From: an uncultured Rhodospirillaceae bacterium
GTDB lineage: Bacteria; Pseudomonadota; Alphaproteobacteria; Rhodospirillales; Casp-alpha2
DNA length: 5,178 bases
Reading direction: 5' to 3'
Assembly (NCBI GenBank): GCA_913048145.1
Contig: CAJWVP010000224.1
Coordinates: 1-5,178 of the forward strand
Under the pieces are notes generated by a model. The model saw only the letters and a list, made by a program, of their open reading frames with translations. It was not told where the DNA came from and made no database searches. Numbering within the stretch: the first letter of the stretch is position 1; every line of letters begins with the position of its first letter. This document shows, in pieces, positions 1 through 5,178 of this stretch. Both the position numbers and the translations under genes were made by a program.

Positions 1-427
1 GTTGGTGGATGGCGAGGGTCGGCTGGTGGGCATTGTCTCCACAATCTTTACTAAGAAAAGCGACGCTAATATCGGCGTCAATTTTGCCGCCGCTATGGGC
101 CTCGTGCGGCGGGTTGTCGGGGATATTAAGGATCATGGCAGGATAAAGATCGGATGGTCAGGGCTTCTGATGGCGCCATTGTCGCCAGAAGACCGACGAA
201 AGTGGAGCGGCGCCCGCGTTGCCCGGATCATGCCCGGCAGCGCTGCCGAATCGTCGGACCTTGAGATCGGCGACATTGTGACCCGCATCGATGACCGTCC
301 GATCGTTCTACCGTCCGATGTTCGCGCCGCTATCTTCATGCGCCGGCCTGGCGATACGGTTTTGGTCCGTTATAGTCGCGACGGTAACGATGCCGAGACG
401 GGCCTGACTTTGAAAGCCGGTCGATAA
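1..427 (+). CDS. HtrA/Deg-family serine protease, C-terminal part (5' end outside window)
   Basis: This is the tail of a trypsin-like S1C (HtrA/DegP/DegQ/DegS) protease, a family that degrades or senses misfolded proteins in the periplasm. The window enters at L-V-D-G-E-G-R-L-V-G-I. In this family that segment directly follows the catalytic GNSGGP motif, so the active-site Ser should lie a few codons upstream of base 1 and is not visible. Residues 22-31 (ANIGVNFAAA) match the end of the protease domain. Residues about 52-138 form one PDZ domain, with ARVARIMPGSAAESSDLEIGDIVTRIDDRPI as its core. The frame ends at TAA 425-427 right after this PDZ, so there is no second PDZ; that favours a DegS- or single-PDZ-type architecture over DegP. 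The TTG at base 2 is internal, not a start. Family assignment is firm; the exact subfamily and the gene's true length are unknown. Confidence 0.88.
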   Translation, partial: LVDGEGRLVGIVSTIFTKKSDANIGVNFAAAMGLVRRVVGDIKDHGRIKIGWSGLLMAPLSPEDRRKWSGARVARIMPGSAAESSDLEIGDIVTRIDDRPIVLPSDVRAAIFMRRPGDTVLVRYSRDGNDAETGLTLKAGR

Positions 428-508
428 CCGGGCCCCGCGGCCACGTTATTTGAGATCGCATCCCGGTAACGTTAGGCTTGCCGCAGTGAGTTGGAAATAG
501 ATTAGTCA

Positions 509-559
509 TGCGGTCCCTTGGCTGCATGGCAATGTCATCGGCATACGCCTGCGGTCCCT
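509..559 (+). repeat. 10-bp direct repeat TGCGGTCCCT (509-518 and 550-559)
   Basis: Two exact copies of TGCGGTCCCT start 41 bp apart, about four helical turns, in the spacer between the protease and oxygenase genes. The spacing puts them on the same face of the DNA, which would suit a regulator bound upstream of the oxygenase gene. It could also be chance in a 175-bp GC-rich stretch. Functional role is inference only. Confidence 0.3.
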
Positions 560-594
560 ATTCGGCCTCGCCAATGCCGATACGTCAGGCGTAT
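537..594 (+). repeat. Two overlapping inverted repeats just upstream of the oxygenase gene
   Basis: ATACGCCTG (543-551) is exactly complementary to CAGGCGTAT (586-594), and ATCGGCAT (537-544) is exactly complementary to ATGCCGAT (574-581). The left arms share bases 543-544, so the two stems compete in a transcript. The right arm of the first stem ends 8 nt before the ATG at 603 and contains the only AGG-like purine run ahead of that start. The rest of the 428-602 spacer shows no recognisable terminator for the protease gene (there is no T-run) and no convincing sigma70 promoter. Confidence 0.35.
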
Positions 595-602
595 CATGTC
601 CC

Positions 603-1556
603 ATGCAATGCGAGATCTCCCAAATGGGCCGGCACCTCTATGTCGATGCTGATACGAGGCAAACCTGCCTGGAAAAACCGCTGATCGAATGCCACGCGCT
701 CTACCACCAAATTTGTCAGCAGATCTTTGCCTCCCAGCATGGCCCGCCGCGCCCGCCGGATAGCCGTTTGACTGTCCGTGGGTTTGATGTCTTGAGCGGC
801 GCTGTCAATAGATCGGAAGCGGCGGCCCTGAGCTGTATGGTGAGCAACCAGATTGACGAGAAGGACCGGGTCCTGACGGTGGTGCCGGTTTCGGGAGCGC
901 TGGAGGCCCGTCTTTTGGCGGCCATGGAATCAACCCTGGACAGGGGATTGTCGGCATTGCTCGAAGCCTATTACGCGAGTCATTTCCGTGTCGTGCATTG
1001 CCAGCTATACCGGACCGAGGTGGACGGTGAGAGACATTATTCCTTCCGCTGGCACCGGGACGTTGAGCCCATGGCGCAGATCCATGTCATGATTTATTTC
1101 ACGCCGTCCGGCCCAGATGACGGCGGTACCCAGTTTCTGGACTTCGCAGAGACGGCGCGTCTGGCTGCAAACGGTTATGCGTTTGGTGCCTTTGAGGATC
1201 GGGTTTTGTCATTGGACGGCGTCCTTCCAAAGGGCGATAGCCCGCCCGAGCCTGAGCGGCCCCTGGTGGATGCTGGTGACGCGGTGATCTTCGCTGCCCC
1301 CCGGATCCTGCATCGTGGCGTCGCGCCGAAACATGGTCACCGGGATGTCTTGGTGCTCAACATCATGCCCAGCTTGGTGCCGTGGCGCGCGACGCTTGAG
1401 GAATTCGGGACGGATCACCTGTTCAGTGTAGATGGCGGTACCCGCAACACGTTGATGACCGACCCTTTCGACCCGCTGATGGCTTACTTTGCCGGCAACC
1501 CCGGCCCAGTCGACATGCCCCCCTGGGCTATGTTCGGCGGCATGCTGCCGGCCTGA
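603..1556 (+). CDS. Predicted Fe(II)/2-oxoglutarate-dependent oxygenase (PhyH/prolyl-hydroxylase-like fold), 317 aa
   Basis: A putative non-haem iron dioxygenase that would couple decarboxylation of 2-oxoglutarate to hydroxylation of an unknown substrate. The double-stranded beta-helix core is visible from about residue 130 to 256. The metal ligands are H151-x-D153 in SFRWHRD and distal H237 in ILHRGVAP, and R247 (ten residues after H237) is placed to bind 2-oxoglutarate. The strand IHVMIYFTP followed by GGTQFLDF is typical of this fold. Residues 1-55 and the Trp/Pro-rich tail after about 258 match nothing I recognise. There is no signal peptide or membrane segment, so it is probably cytoplasmic. 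ATG 603 lacks a good Shine-Dalgarno; ATG 624 (residue 8) is an alternative start. The gene converges on the GSCFA gene with only 6 bp between stop codons. Fold and cofactors are well supported; the substrate is unknown. Confidence 0.85.
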   Translation: MQCEISQMGRHLYVDADTRQTCLEKPLIECHALYHQICQQIFASQHGPPRPPDSRLTVRGFDVLSGAVNRSEAAALSCMVSNQIDEKDRVLTVVPVSGALEARLLAAMESTLDRGLSALLEAYYASHFRVVHCQLYRTEVDGERHYSFRWHRDVEPMAQIHVMIYFTPSGPDDGGTQFLDFAETARLAANGYAFGAFEDRVLSLDGVLPKGDSPPEPERPLVDAGDAVIFAAPRILHRGVAPKHGHRDVLVLNIMPSLVPWRATLEEFGTDHLFSVDGGTRNTLMTDPFDPLMAYFAGNPGPVDMPPWAMFGGMLPA

Positions 1557-1562
1557 CCATCA

Positions 1563-2819
1563 TCAAACGGGTTTCGCGAAGGCCGCCTCGAAGGCGGTCA
1601 TGATCTGGGCCACGGCGGCGCGTTTCACATGGCGGGTGTCGTCCTCCCAGGGATCGTTCAGGCAGTAACTCACCATCTCGTAACTCGGGAAGTAATAGAC
1701 GCCGTCGTTGCGGCGACGAAGCTCCTCGGCCGCGGTCCGCAGAACGGCCTTGGAATGGCCGTTCGCGGCGATCACGTGGGTGTCGTCGGCTAATCCTGTT
1801 GCCAATAGGGGCACTGGCGACACGGTCACGATCAGTTTAAGAGCTGGATTGTGTGCACGGACCACGTCCAGGAACCGTTGCAGGCAGGCGAGGTTTTCGT
1901 CAACGCTGAGCACCCGGTGGCGGAAAAGGGCGAAGTGGTGCGACGTTTTCGGCCCGCGCGAGATGACGCTGCCGTCGGGGATGAATTCCCAGCACTCATT
2001 GAGACCGAGGGTCAGGATGAACACCTCAACCTCCTCGAAGGCGCGACGGCAGGCGGTGATGTGTGCTGCCCGGTTCGCCTCTAGTTCATCGATACTGTCG
2101 AAGCCGATGTTCTCGCGGTAGGGGTCTTGAAAATAGTCACCATCGACCCGCTGTTCGACCAGACGCGGCAGGTCACGCAAGCCGAAAGCCTTCTCCGCCA
2201 GTTGTTGAATTGAGGGTGTGTTGAAGATGATACCCCAGCGGGCCGAGGATTCGGGCAACTCTCCGTCCCGAGGGTCGGATTCCGTCACCACGTAGTTGTA
2301 GCCGCCTAGTTGCAGGTAGTAGGCGATTTCACTGGCGAAACAGCTTCCGGCTGAGCCGATGGGCGTTGATTTGTCCACCAAGGGAATGTTACCGGCATGC
2401 GGCACGGCCCCAATGAGTGGCCGTGCCAACGTTGGATGCGCCGGGTTCGGCCAGAACACCGCATCTGGGTTCGGTTTTACTTCAGTCTTGTAGCGGTTTG
2501 TCTCGGTCAGGAACTGCCGTTCGTAGCGTGCAAAATGCGCCCCCTGTTCCAGAAGGTCGGCATTCAAATGGCCAAGTGGCGCGTTCTTGAACGCGCCGTC
2601 TAGGTTTCCGGCGAAGAATCCACGCAGCATGCCCAACAATTGATCTAGAGACGCGAACGTCTGTCCCGACTTGGCGATGCTCTCGCTAATGAAGCCGCGT
2701 ACGGTTCCGGAAGGAATGGCGGCGTTCAAAACCAGGTTGACGAAGGCTGGCTGCAGGCTCTCGGCCTCGGTGAACAGAACGGACGGCGTGTCGTCGGCCA
2801 AGGGGCGTTCCTCAATCAC
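1563..2819 (-). CDS. GSCFA-domain protein (SGNH-hydrolase-like), 418 aa
   Basis: The family is named for its GSCFA motif, seen here at residues 158-162 (numbered from GTG 2819). Other family landmarks follow in order: RWGIIFNTPSIQQL (about 194-207), DPYREN then GF (232-240), TLGLNECW (270-277), TVSPVPLLAT (332-341), HSKAVLR (355-361), YFPSYEMVSY (376-385) and DDTRHV near the end (393-398). GLNE and D394-x-x-H397 correspond to SGNH blocks III (GxND) and V (DxxH), suggesting an esterase, acetyl-transfer or polysaccharide-modification role, though family biochemistry is poorly known. The roughly 150 residues before GSCFA are less conserved, with no signal peptide. I chose GTG 2819 because it overlaps the upstream gene's TGA as GTGA, implying translational coupling. 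An ATG at 2855, preceded by a weak GGTG, would add 12 mostly basic residues and a 40-bp overlap, and remains possible. Confidence 0.88.
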   Translation of the reverse strand: MIEERPLADDTPSVLFTEAESLQPAFVNLVLNAAIPSGTVRGFISESIAKSGQTFASLDQLLGMLRGFFAGNLDGAFKNAPLGHLNADLLEQGAHFARYERQFLTETNRYKTEVKPNPDAVFWPNPAHPTLARPLIGAVPHAGNIPLVDKSTPIGSAGSCFASEIAYYLQLGGYNYVVTESDPRDGELPESSARWGIIFNTPSIQQLAEKAFGLRDLPRLVEQRVDGDYFQDPYRENIGFDSIDELEANRAAHITACRRAFEEVEVFILTLGLNECWEFIPDGSVISRGPKTSHHFALFRHRVLSVDENLACLQRFLDVVRAHNPALKLIVTVSPVPLLATGLADDTHVIAANGHSKAVLRTAAEELRRRNDGVYYFPSYEMVSYCLNDPWEDDTRHVKRAAVAQIMTAFEAAFAKPV

Positions 2820-4426
2820 GTGGCGACAGCGTCGGCTTTGATCAGATCGGCGCATTTTTCACCGACCATGATGCTGGGGGCATTGGTATTGCCCGACGGC
2901 ATGGTGGGGAAGATGGATGCATCCGCAACCCGCAGGCCCTCCAAGCCATAAACCCGCAGATGGTCGTCGACGACCCCATTCGGCCCCATCCGGCAGGTGC
3001 CAATCGGGTGGTAGGCGGTTTCCGAGGTCGACCGGATCCAGTGTTCGATCTCGTCATCGGTGCTGACGTCGGCCCCGGGCACGAATTCGACGCCCCGGAT
3101 CTTCTTAAGCGGGGCCTGGTCTGCGATCTCGCGGGCCATCTTCACGCTGGCGATCATCGTCTCCTGGTCAATTCGCTCGCCCATGAAGTTAAAGCGAATT
3201 GCTGGCTGAGCGTAGGGGTCGGCCGATCGAATATGGATGGAACCGAGGCTTTCCGGCCGAAGCTGGCAAACGGAAAACCCCATGGCTGGAAACGGTTGCG
3301 GAGTGCGACGTTTCACGTCCTTGATGGCATAGGGGATGGCGAACAATTGAATGTCCGGGCTCGCCAGTTCAGGACGGGATTTCAAGAACCCCATGACCGG
3401 GGCCGCGGGCAGGCTCAGGAAACCGCGCCGCGTGAGCAGATAGCGGGCGACTTCGCCGACAAGCCCGAGACCCGACGCGCGGTGGTTATAGGACAGGTGG
3501 GTTTGGCTCAATTTCCATTGCATTCGGGCGATAATGTGGTCACGCAGGTTCTCTCCAACCGCATCCATCTCGTGCAACACCTCGATCCCGTGCGTCTTCA
3601 ACAGATCTGGCCGGCCAATACCCGAAAGTTCCAGAATGTGCGGCGACCCAATGGCGCCTGCGGACAAGATCACCTCGCGGCGTGCGCGCGCCTCGTGGAT
3701 TTGACCGCCACGCTCATAGGTGACGCCGACGCAGCGCTTGCCCTCCAGAATAAGTTGGTTGGTGTGAGCTTCGGTGACGATGGTCAGGTTTTGCCGGTGG
3801 CGGGCAGTTTTCAAGTAACATTCAGCCGTGCTCATGCGCCGGCCGTTCCGGATCGAGGCCTGGGTGCGCACCATGCCTTCCTGATCGGCACCGTTGTAAT
3901 CCGGATTGCGTGGGTGACCGGCAGCTTCGGCGGCATCTAGGATGGCATCATAGAGCGGGTTCTGATCGTCGACCTCGCTCACGCCTTGGGGGCCGTTACC
4001 GCCTCGCAGCTCGTCGCCACCCTTCTCGTAGTTTTCCATCCGCTTGAAGATTGGACCGACGGCGGACCAGCTCCAGCCTCGGTTTCCCAGTTGGCCCCAA
4101 GTGTCGTAGTCGAGATGCTGCCCGCGCACCCAGACTTGGCCGTTGATGGCCGATGAGCCACCCAGCAGCTTACCGCGCGGCACCGGGATCTTGCGGTTCG
4201 CGGTGGTCTCCTCGGGTTCCGAGAAGAACCGCCAGTTCGGACCAGGCCGATCAATCAACAGACCGAAGCTGATTGGTAACGGCGTGTAGGGGTGGCTTGC
4301 TTTGCCGGCTTCGAATAGGAGAACGCGGGTGCCTGAATCTTCGCTCAGCCGATGCGCCAAAGCCGCGCCGGCCGAGCCGGCGCCGATGATAATGTAATCC
4401 GCCTGGGGTTCCGGGCTTGTCTGCAT
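2816..4426 (-). CDS. GMC-family FAD-dependent oxidoreductase (choline/alcohol dehydrogenase-like), 536 aa
   Basis: A glucose-methanol-choline family flavoenzyme that would oxidise an alcohol to an aldehyde using FAD. The Rossmann motif YIIIGAGSAGAALAHRL lies at the N-terminus (G15, G17, G20), and the FAD-ribose acidic residue is E39 in LLFEAG. GMC signature 1 surrounds PRGKLLGGSSAIN (83-95), and signature 2 is GAIGSPHILELSGIG (257-271). The catalytic pair is H473 in AYHPIGTCRMG and N515 in GNTNAPSIMVGEK. Length is normal and all key residues are present, so it should be active. No signal peptide is seen. It resembles BetA and AlkJ-type dehydrogenases, but the substrate cannot be told; no betaine aldehyde dehydrogenase or BetI-like gene is in view to support choline. 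The start is ATG 4426, not the in-frame ATG 4444, because a strong Shine-Dalgarno lies between them. First gene of an operon with the GSCFA gene. Confidence 0.95.
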   Translation of the reverse strand: MQTSPEPQADYIIIGAGSAGAALAHRLSEDSGTRVLLFEAGKASHPYTPLPISFGLLIDRPGPNWRFFSEPEETTANRKIPVPRGKLLGGSSAINGQVWVRGQHLDYDTWGQLGNRGWSWSAVGPIFKRMENYEKGGDELRGGNGPQGVSEVDDQNPLYDAILDAAEAAGHPRNPDYNGADQEGMVRTQASIRNGRRMSTAECYLKTARHRQNLTIVTEAHTNQLILEGKRCVGVTYERGGQIHEARARREVILSAGAIGSPHILELSGIGRPDLLKTHGIEVLHEMDAVGENLRDHIIARMQWKLSQTHLSYNHRASGLGLVGEVARYLLTRRGFLSLPAAPVMGFLKSRPELASPDIQLFAIPYAIKDVKRRTPQPFPAMGFSVCQLRPESLGSIHIRSADPYAQPAIRFNFMGERIDQETMIASVKMAREIADQAPLKKIRGVEFVPGADVSTDDEIEHWIRSTSETAYHPIGTCRMGPNGVVDDHLRVYGLEGLRVADASIFPTMPSGNTNAPSIMVGEKCADLIKADAVAT

Positions 4427-4434
4427 GATGATGG

Positions 4435-4442
4435 CTCCTCCC
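4435..4442 (-). promoter_or_regulatory. Strong ribosome binding site for the GMC oxidoreductase
   Basis: On the minus strand GGGAGGAG sits 8 nt before ATG 4426, near-ideal Shine-Dalgarno sequence and spacing. It overlaps the upstream in-frame ATG at 4444 and so decides the start in favour of 4426. Confidence 0.85.
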
Positions 4443-4446
4443 ATTG

Positions 4447-4482
4447 GCGCTTAGCCTAGCGCGGGGGCTGCCGGTGGGACAA
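4447..4482 (-). promoter_or_regulatory. Weak candidate promoter with overlapping imperfect palindrome for the GMC-GSCFA operon
   Basis: On the minus strand, TTGTCC (4482-4477) and TAGGCT (4458-4453) are separated by 18 bp, a poor but possible -35/-10 pair that would give a leader of only about 20 nt. An imperfect palindrome with GCGCT/AGCGC arms (4447-4462, 12 of 16 positions symmetric) covers the putative -10 box and could be an operator. Both calls are tentative. Confidence 0.22.
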
Positions 4483-4529
4483 GCTTGGGCGCGCTCCTGT
4501 TGATCGCTTCATTAGGAGGCTCTCGCGTA

Positions 4530-4541
4530 TTGGATATCCAA
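4530..4541. promoter_or_regulatory. Perfect 12-bp palindrome TTGGATATCCAA, candidate operator
   Basis: A perfectly self-complementary 12-mer lies in the noncoding region between the divergent GMC and def genes, about 104 bp upstream of the GMC start and 180 bp upstream of def. With no spacer it cannot form a good RNA hairpin, so a dimeric DNA-binding protein is the more natural reading. No regulator gene is in the window. Confidence 0.3.
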
Positions 4542-4638
4542 GGTGATTTGCGGCACGCCCGCCAGGTCCACATAGTCTCGCCATTAGTTTGCCGCATGTC
4601 CCCGTTTCTGTTCAGCCTAAGTGCATCGGTCGGCCCGC

Positions 4639-4655
4639 GATAAGGCCCGCTTATC
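4639..4655. promoter_or_regulatory. Inverted repeat GATAAG-n5-CTTATC abutting the def -35 box
   Basis: Two perfect 6-bp arms (4639-4644 and 4650-4655) are separated by 5 bp. The right arm ends at the base before the candidate -35 hexamer at 4656, a position used by activators and some repressors. No T-run follows on either strand, so a terminator is unlikely. Confidence 0.38.
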
Positions 4656-4684
4656 TTGACGTCTAGCCTCTCAGCGCCTATGTC
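4656..4684 (+). promoter_or_regulatory. Candidate sigma70 promoter for def
   Basis: TTGACG (4656-4661; 5 of 6 to consensus) is followed after exactly 17 bp by TATGTC (4679-4684; 3 of 6). Transcription would begin near 4691, giving a leader of about 30 nt before ATG 4722. A good -35, ideal spacing and a weak -10 are common in alphaproteobacterial promoters. Orientation and distance fit def. Confidence 0.45.
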
Positions 4685-4721
4685 CAGGTCCAAGAGTTAA
4701 CGGAATCGAGCCCCTTGCCGC

Positions 4722-5178
4722 ATGGCCCTGATGCCCATCATAATTGCGCCTGATCCGCGCCTGAAGATCAAAACCAAGCCCGTCGATCATGTCGACGATG
4801 CCGTGCGCGCCCTCATGGACGACATGTTGGAAACCATGTACGCGGCGAACGGCATCGGACTCGCCGCCCCGCAGGTCGGCGATACGCGCAGCGTCATCGT
4901 TGTCGATTGCGCCCGTCAGGATGATGGTCCCGCCCCGATCCAGATGGCCAATCCGCAAATCATCGCCGTTTCTTCCGATGACAACGCCCATGAGGAAGGA
5001 TGCCTATCCCTGCCGGAGCACTATGCTGACGTGGTCCGTCCGGAGAGTATCACTCTCCGTTATCTAGATGAGAACAATAAGGTTCTGGAGATGGATGCTG
5101 ACGGCATCCTGGCGACCTGTATTCAACACGAAATGGACCACCTCGAAGGCATCTTGTTCGTCGACCACATTTCGGCGC
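4722..5178 (+). CDS. def: Peptide deformylase, N-terminal 152 codons (3' end outside window)
   Basis: A metalloenzyme that removes the formyl group from the N-terminal Met of nascent proteins in the cytoplasm. All three family motifs are present: GIGLAAPQVG (44-53), EGCLS (92-96) with metal ligand C94, and QHEMDHLEG (135-143) with ligands H136 and H140 and catalytic E137. The frame is open to the window end; typical proteins are about 165-190 residues, so only a short C-terminal helix is missing. ATG 4722 is chosen because MALMPIIIAPDPRLK fits alphaproteobacterial Def N-termini; the upstream Shine-Dalgarno is weak, and ATG 4731 is an alternative. It is divergent from the GMC operon. In many bacteria fmt follows def, but that would lie beyond the window. 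Confidence 0.97.
   Translation, partial: MALMPIIIAPDPRLKIKTKPVDHVDDAVRALMDDMLETMYAANGIGLAAPQVGDTRSVIVVDCARQDDGPAPIQMANPQIIAVSSDDNAHEEGCLSLPEHYADVVRPESITLRYLDENNKVLEMDADGILATCIQHEMDHLEGILFVDHISA

Noticed and set aside
425..474. Possible terminator after the protease gene (ACCGGG/CCCGGT and ACGTTA/TAACGT inverted repeats)
   Set aside because: Arms are only 6 bp with loops of 29 and 18 nt, the two stems clash at base 467, and no T-run follows.
596..652. Short overlapping upstream frame (18 codons from ATG 596) ahead of the oxygenase
   Set aside because: AGG at 587-589 is spaced better for this ATG than for 603, but the peptide has no leader-peptide character such as repeated regulatory codons, so chance is likelier.
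1538..1550. CGGCA-TGC-TGCCG hairpin at the end of the oxygenase gene as a bidirectional terminator
   Set aside because: A 5-bp stem lying within coding sequence, with no T-run on either side. The convergent layout makes a terminator desirable but the sequence does not support it.
1708..2121. 137-codon plus-strand open frame inside the GSCFA gene
   Set aside because: Arg/Ser-rich shadow translation typical of the reverse strand of a GC-rich gene; no motif.
2960..3940. Long open frame (326 codons) on the plus strand inside the GMC gene
   Set aside because: It is antisense to a gene with every GMC signature intact. Its translation shows no domain, and long antisense frames are expected in GC-rich DNA.
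2816..4426. Calling the GMC gene betA (choline dehydrogenase)
   Set aside because: The catalytic His-Asn pair and FAD motifs are general to the GMC family, and no betaine-pathway genes are adjacent in the window, so the symbol is not justified.
4451..4693. 80-codon minus-strand open frame in the divergent intergenic region
   Set aside because: No recognisable domain and no Shine-Dalgarno. It runs through the candidate def promoter and palindromes and ends in Pro/Ala-rich low-complexity residues.
4671..4991. 106-codon minus-strand open frame overlapping the start of def
   Set aside because: It lies opposite the deformylase gene, whose catalytic motifs are unambiguous, and shows no family features of its own.

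Overview
The window looks like chromosomal DNA of an alphaproteobacterium, possibly Rhodospirillales-like. It is GC-rich with G/C-biased third codon positions. The deformylase begins MALMPIIIAPDPRLK, which resembles alphaproteobacterial Def proteins, and the GSCFA-domain and GMC-oxidoreductase families are common in that class. No genus can be assigned from the sequence alone. I see no tRNA, rRNA, CRISPR array, insertion sequence or transposase.

Layout, left to right: (i) the 3' end of a plus-strand HtrA/Deg-type serine protease gene (to 427), holding the end of the protease domain and one PDZ domain; (ii) a 175-bp spacer (428-602) with several short direct and inverted repeats; (iii) a plus-strand gene (603-1556) for a predicted Fe(II)/2-oxoglutarate-dependent oxygenase with a visible His-x-Asp...His metal triad and a downstream Arg; (iv) converging on it after only 6 bp, a minus-strand two-gene operon read from 4426 down to 1563, with a GMC-family FAD oxidoreductase (choline/alcohol dehydrogenase-like) first and a GSCFA-domain SGNH-hydrolase-like protein second, joined by a GTGA stop/start overlap; (v) a 295-bp divergent regulatory region (4427-4721) with a plausible promoter for the next gene and two clean palindromes; (vi) the 5' part of a plus-strand peptide deformylase gene (def) that runs off the window.

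The ends of the window are housekeeping or quality-control genes (Deg protease, deformylase). The middle is an accessory metabolic block of an Fe/2OG oxygenase, a flavin alcohol oxidase/dehydrogenase and a possible hydrolase or acyl-transfer enzyme. The GMC and GSCFA proteins are very probably co-translated, so a shared substrate or pathway is a reasonable inference, but the substrate cannot be read from the sequence. Nothing here amounts to a clearly new defence or mobile system. The most interesting items are the GMC-GSCFA coupling, the Cys-for-Ser question in the GSCFA active site, the unassigned oxygenase and the palindromes in the divergent promoter region.
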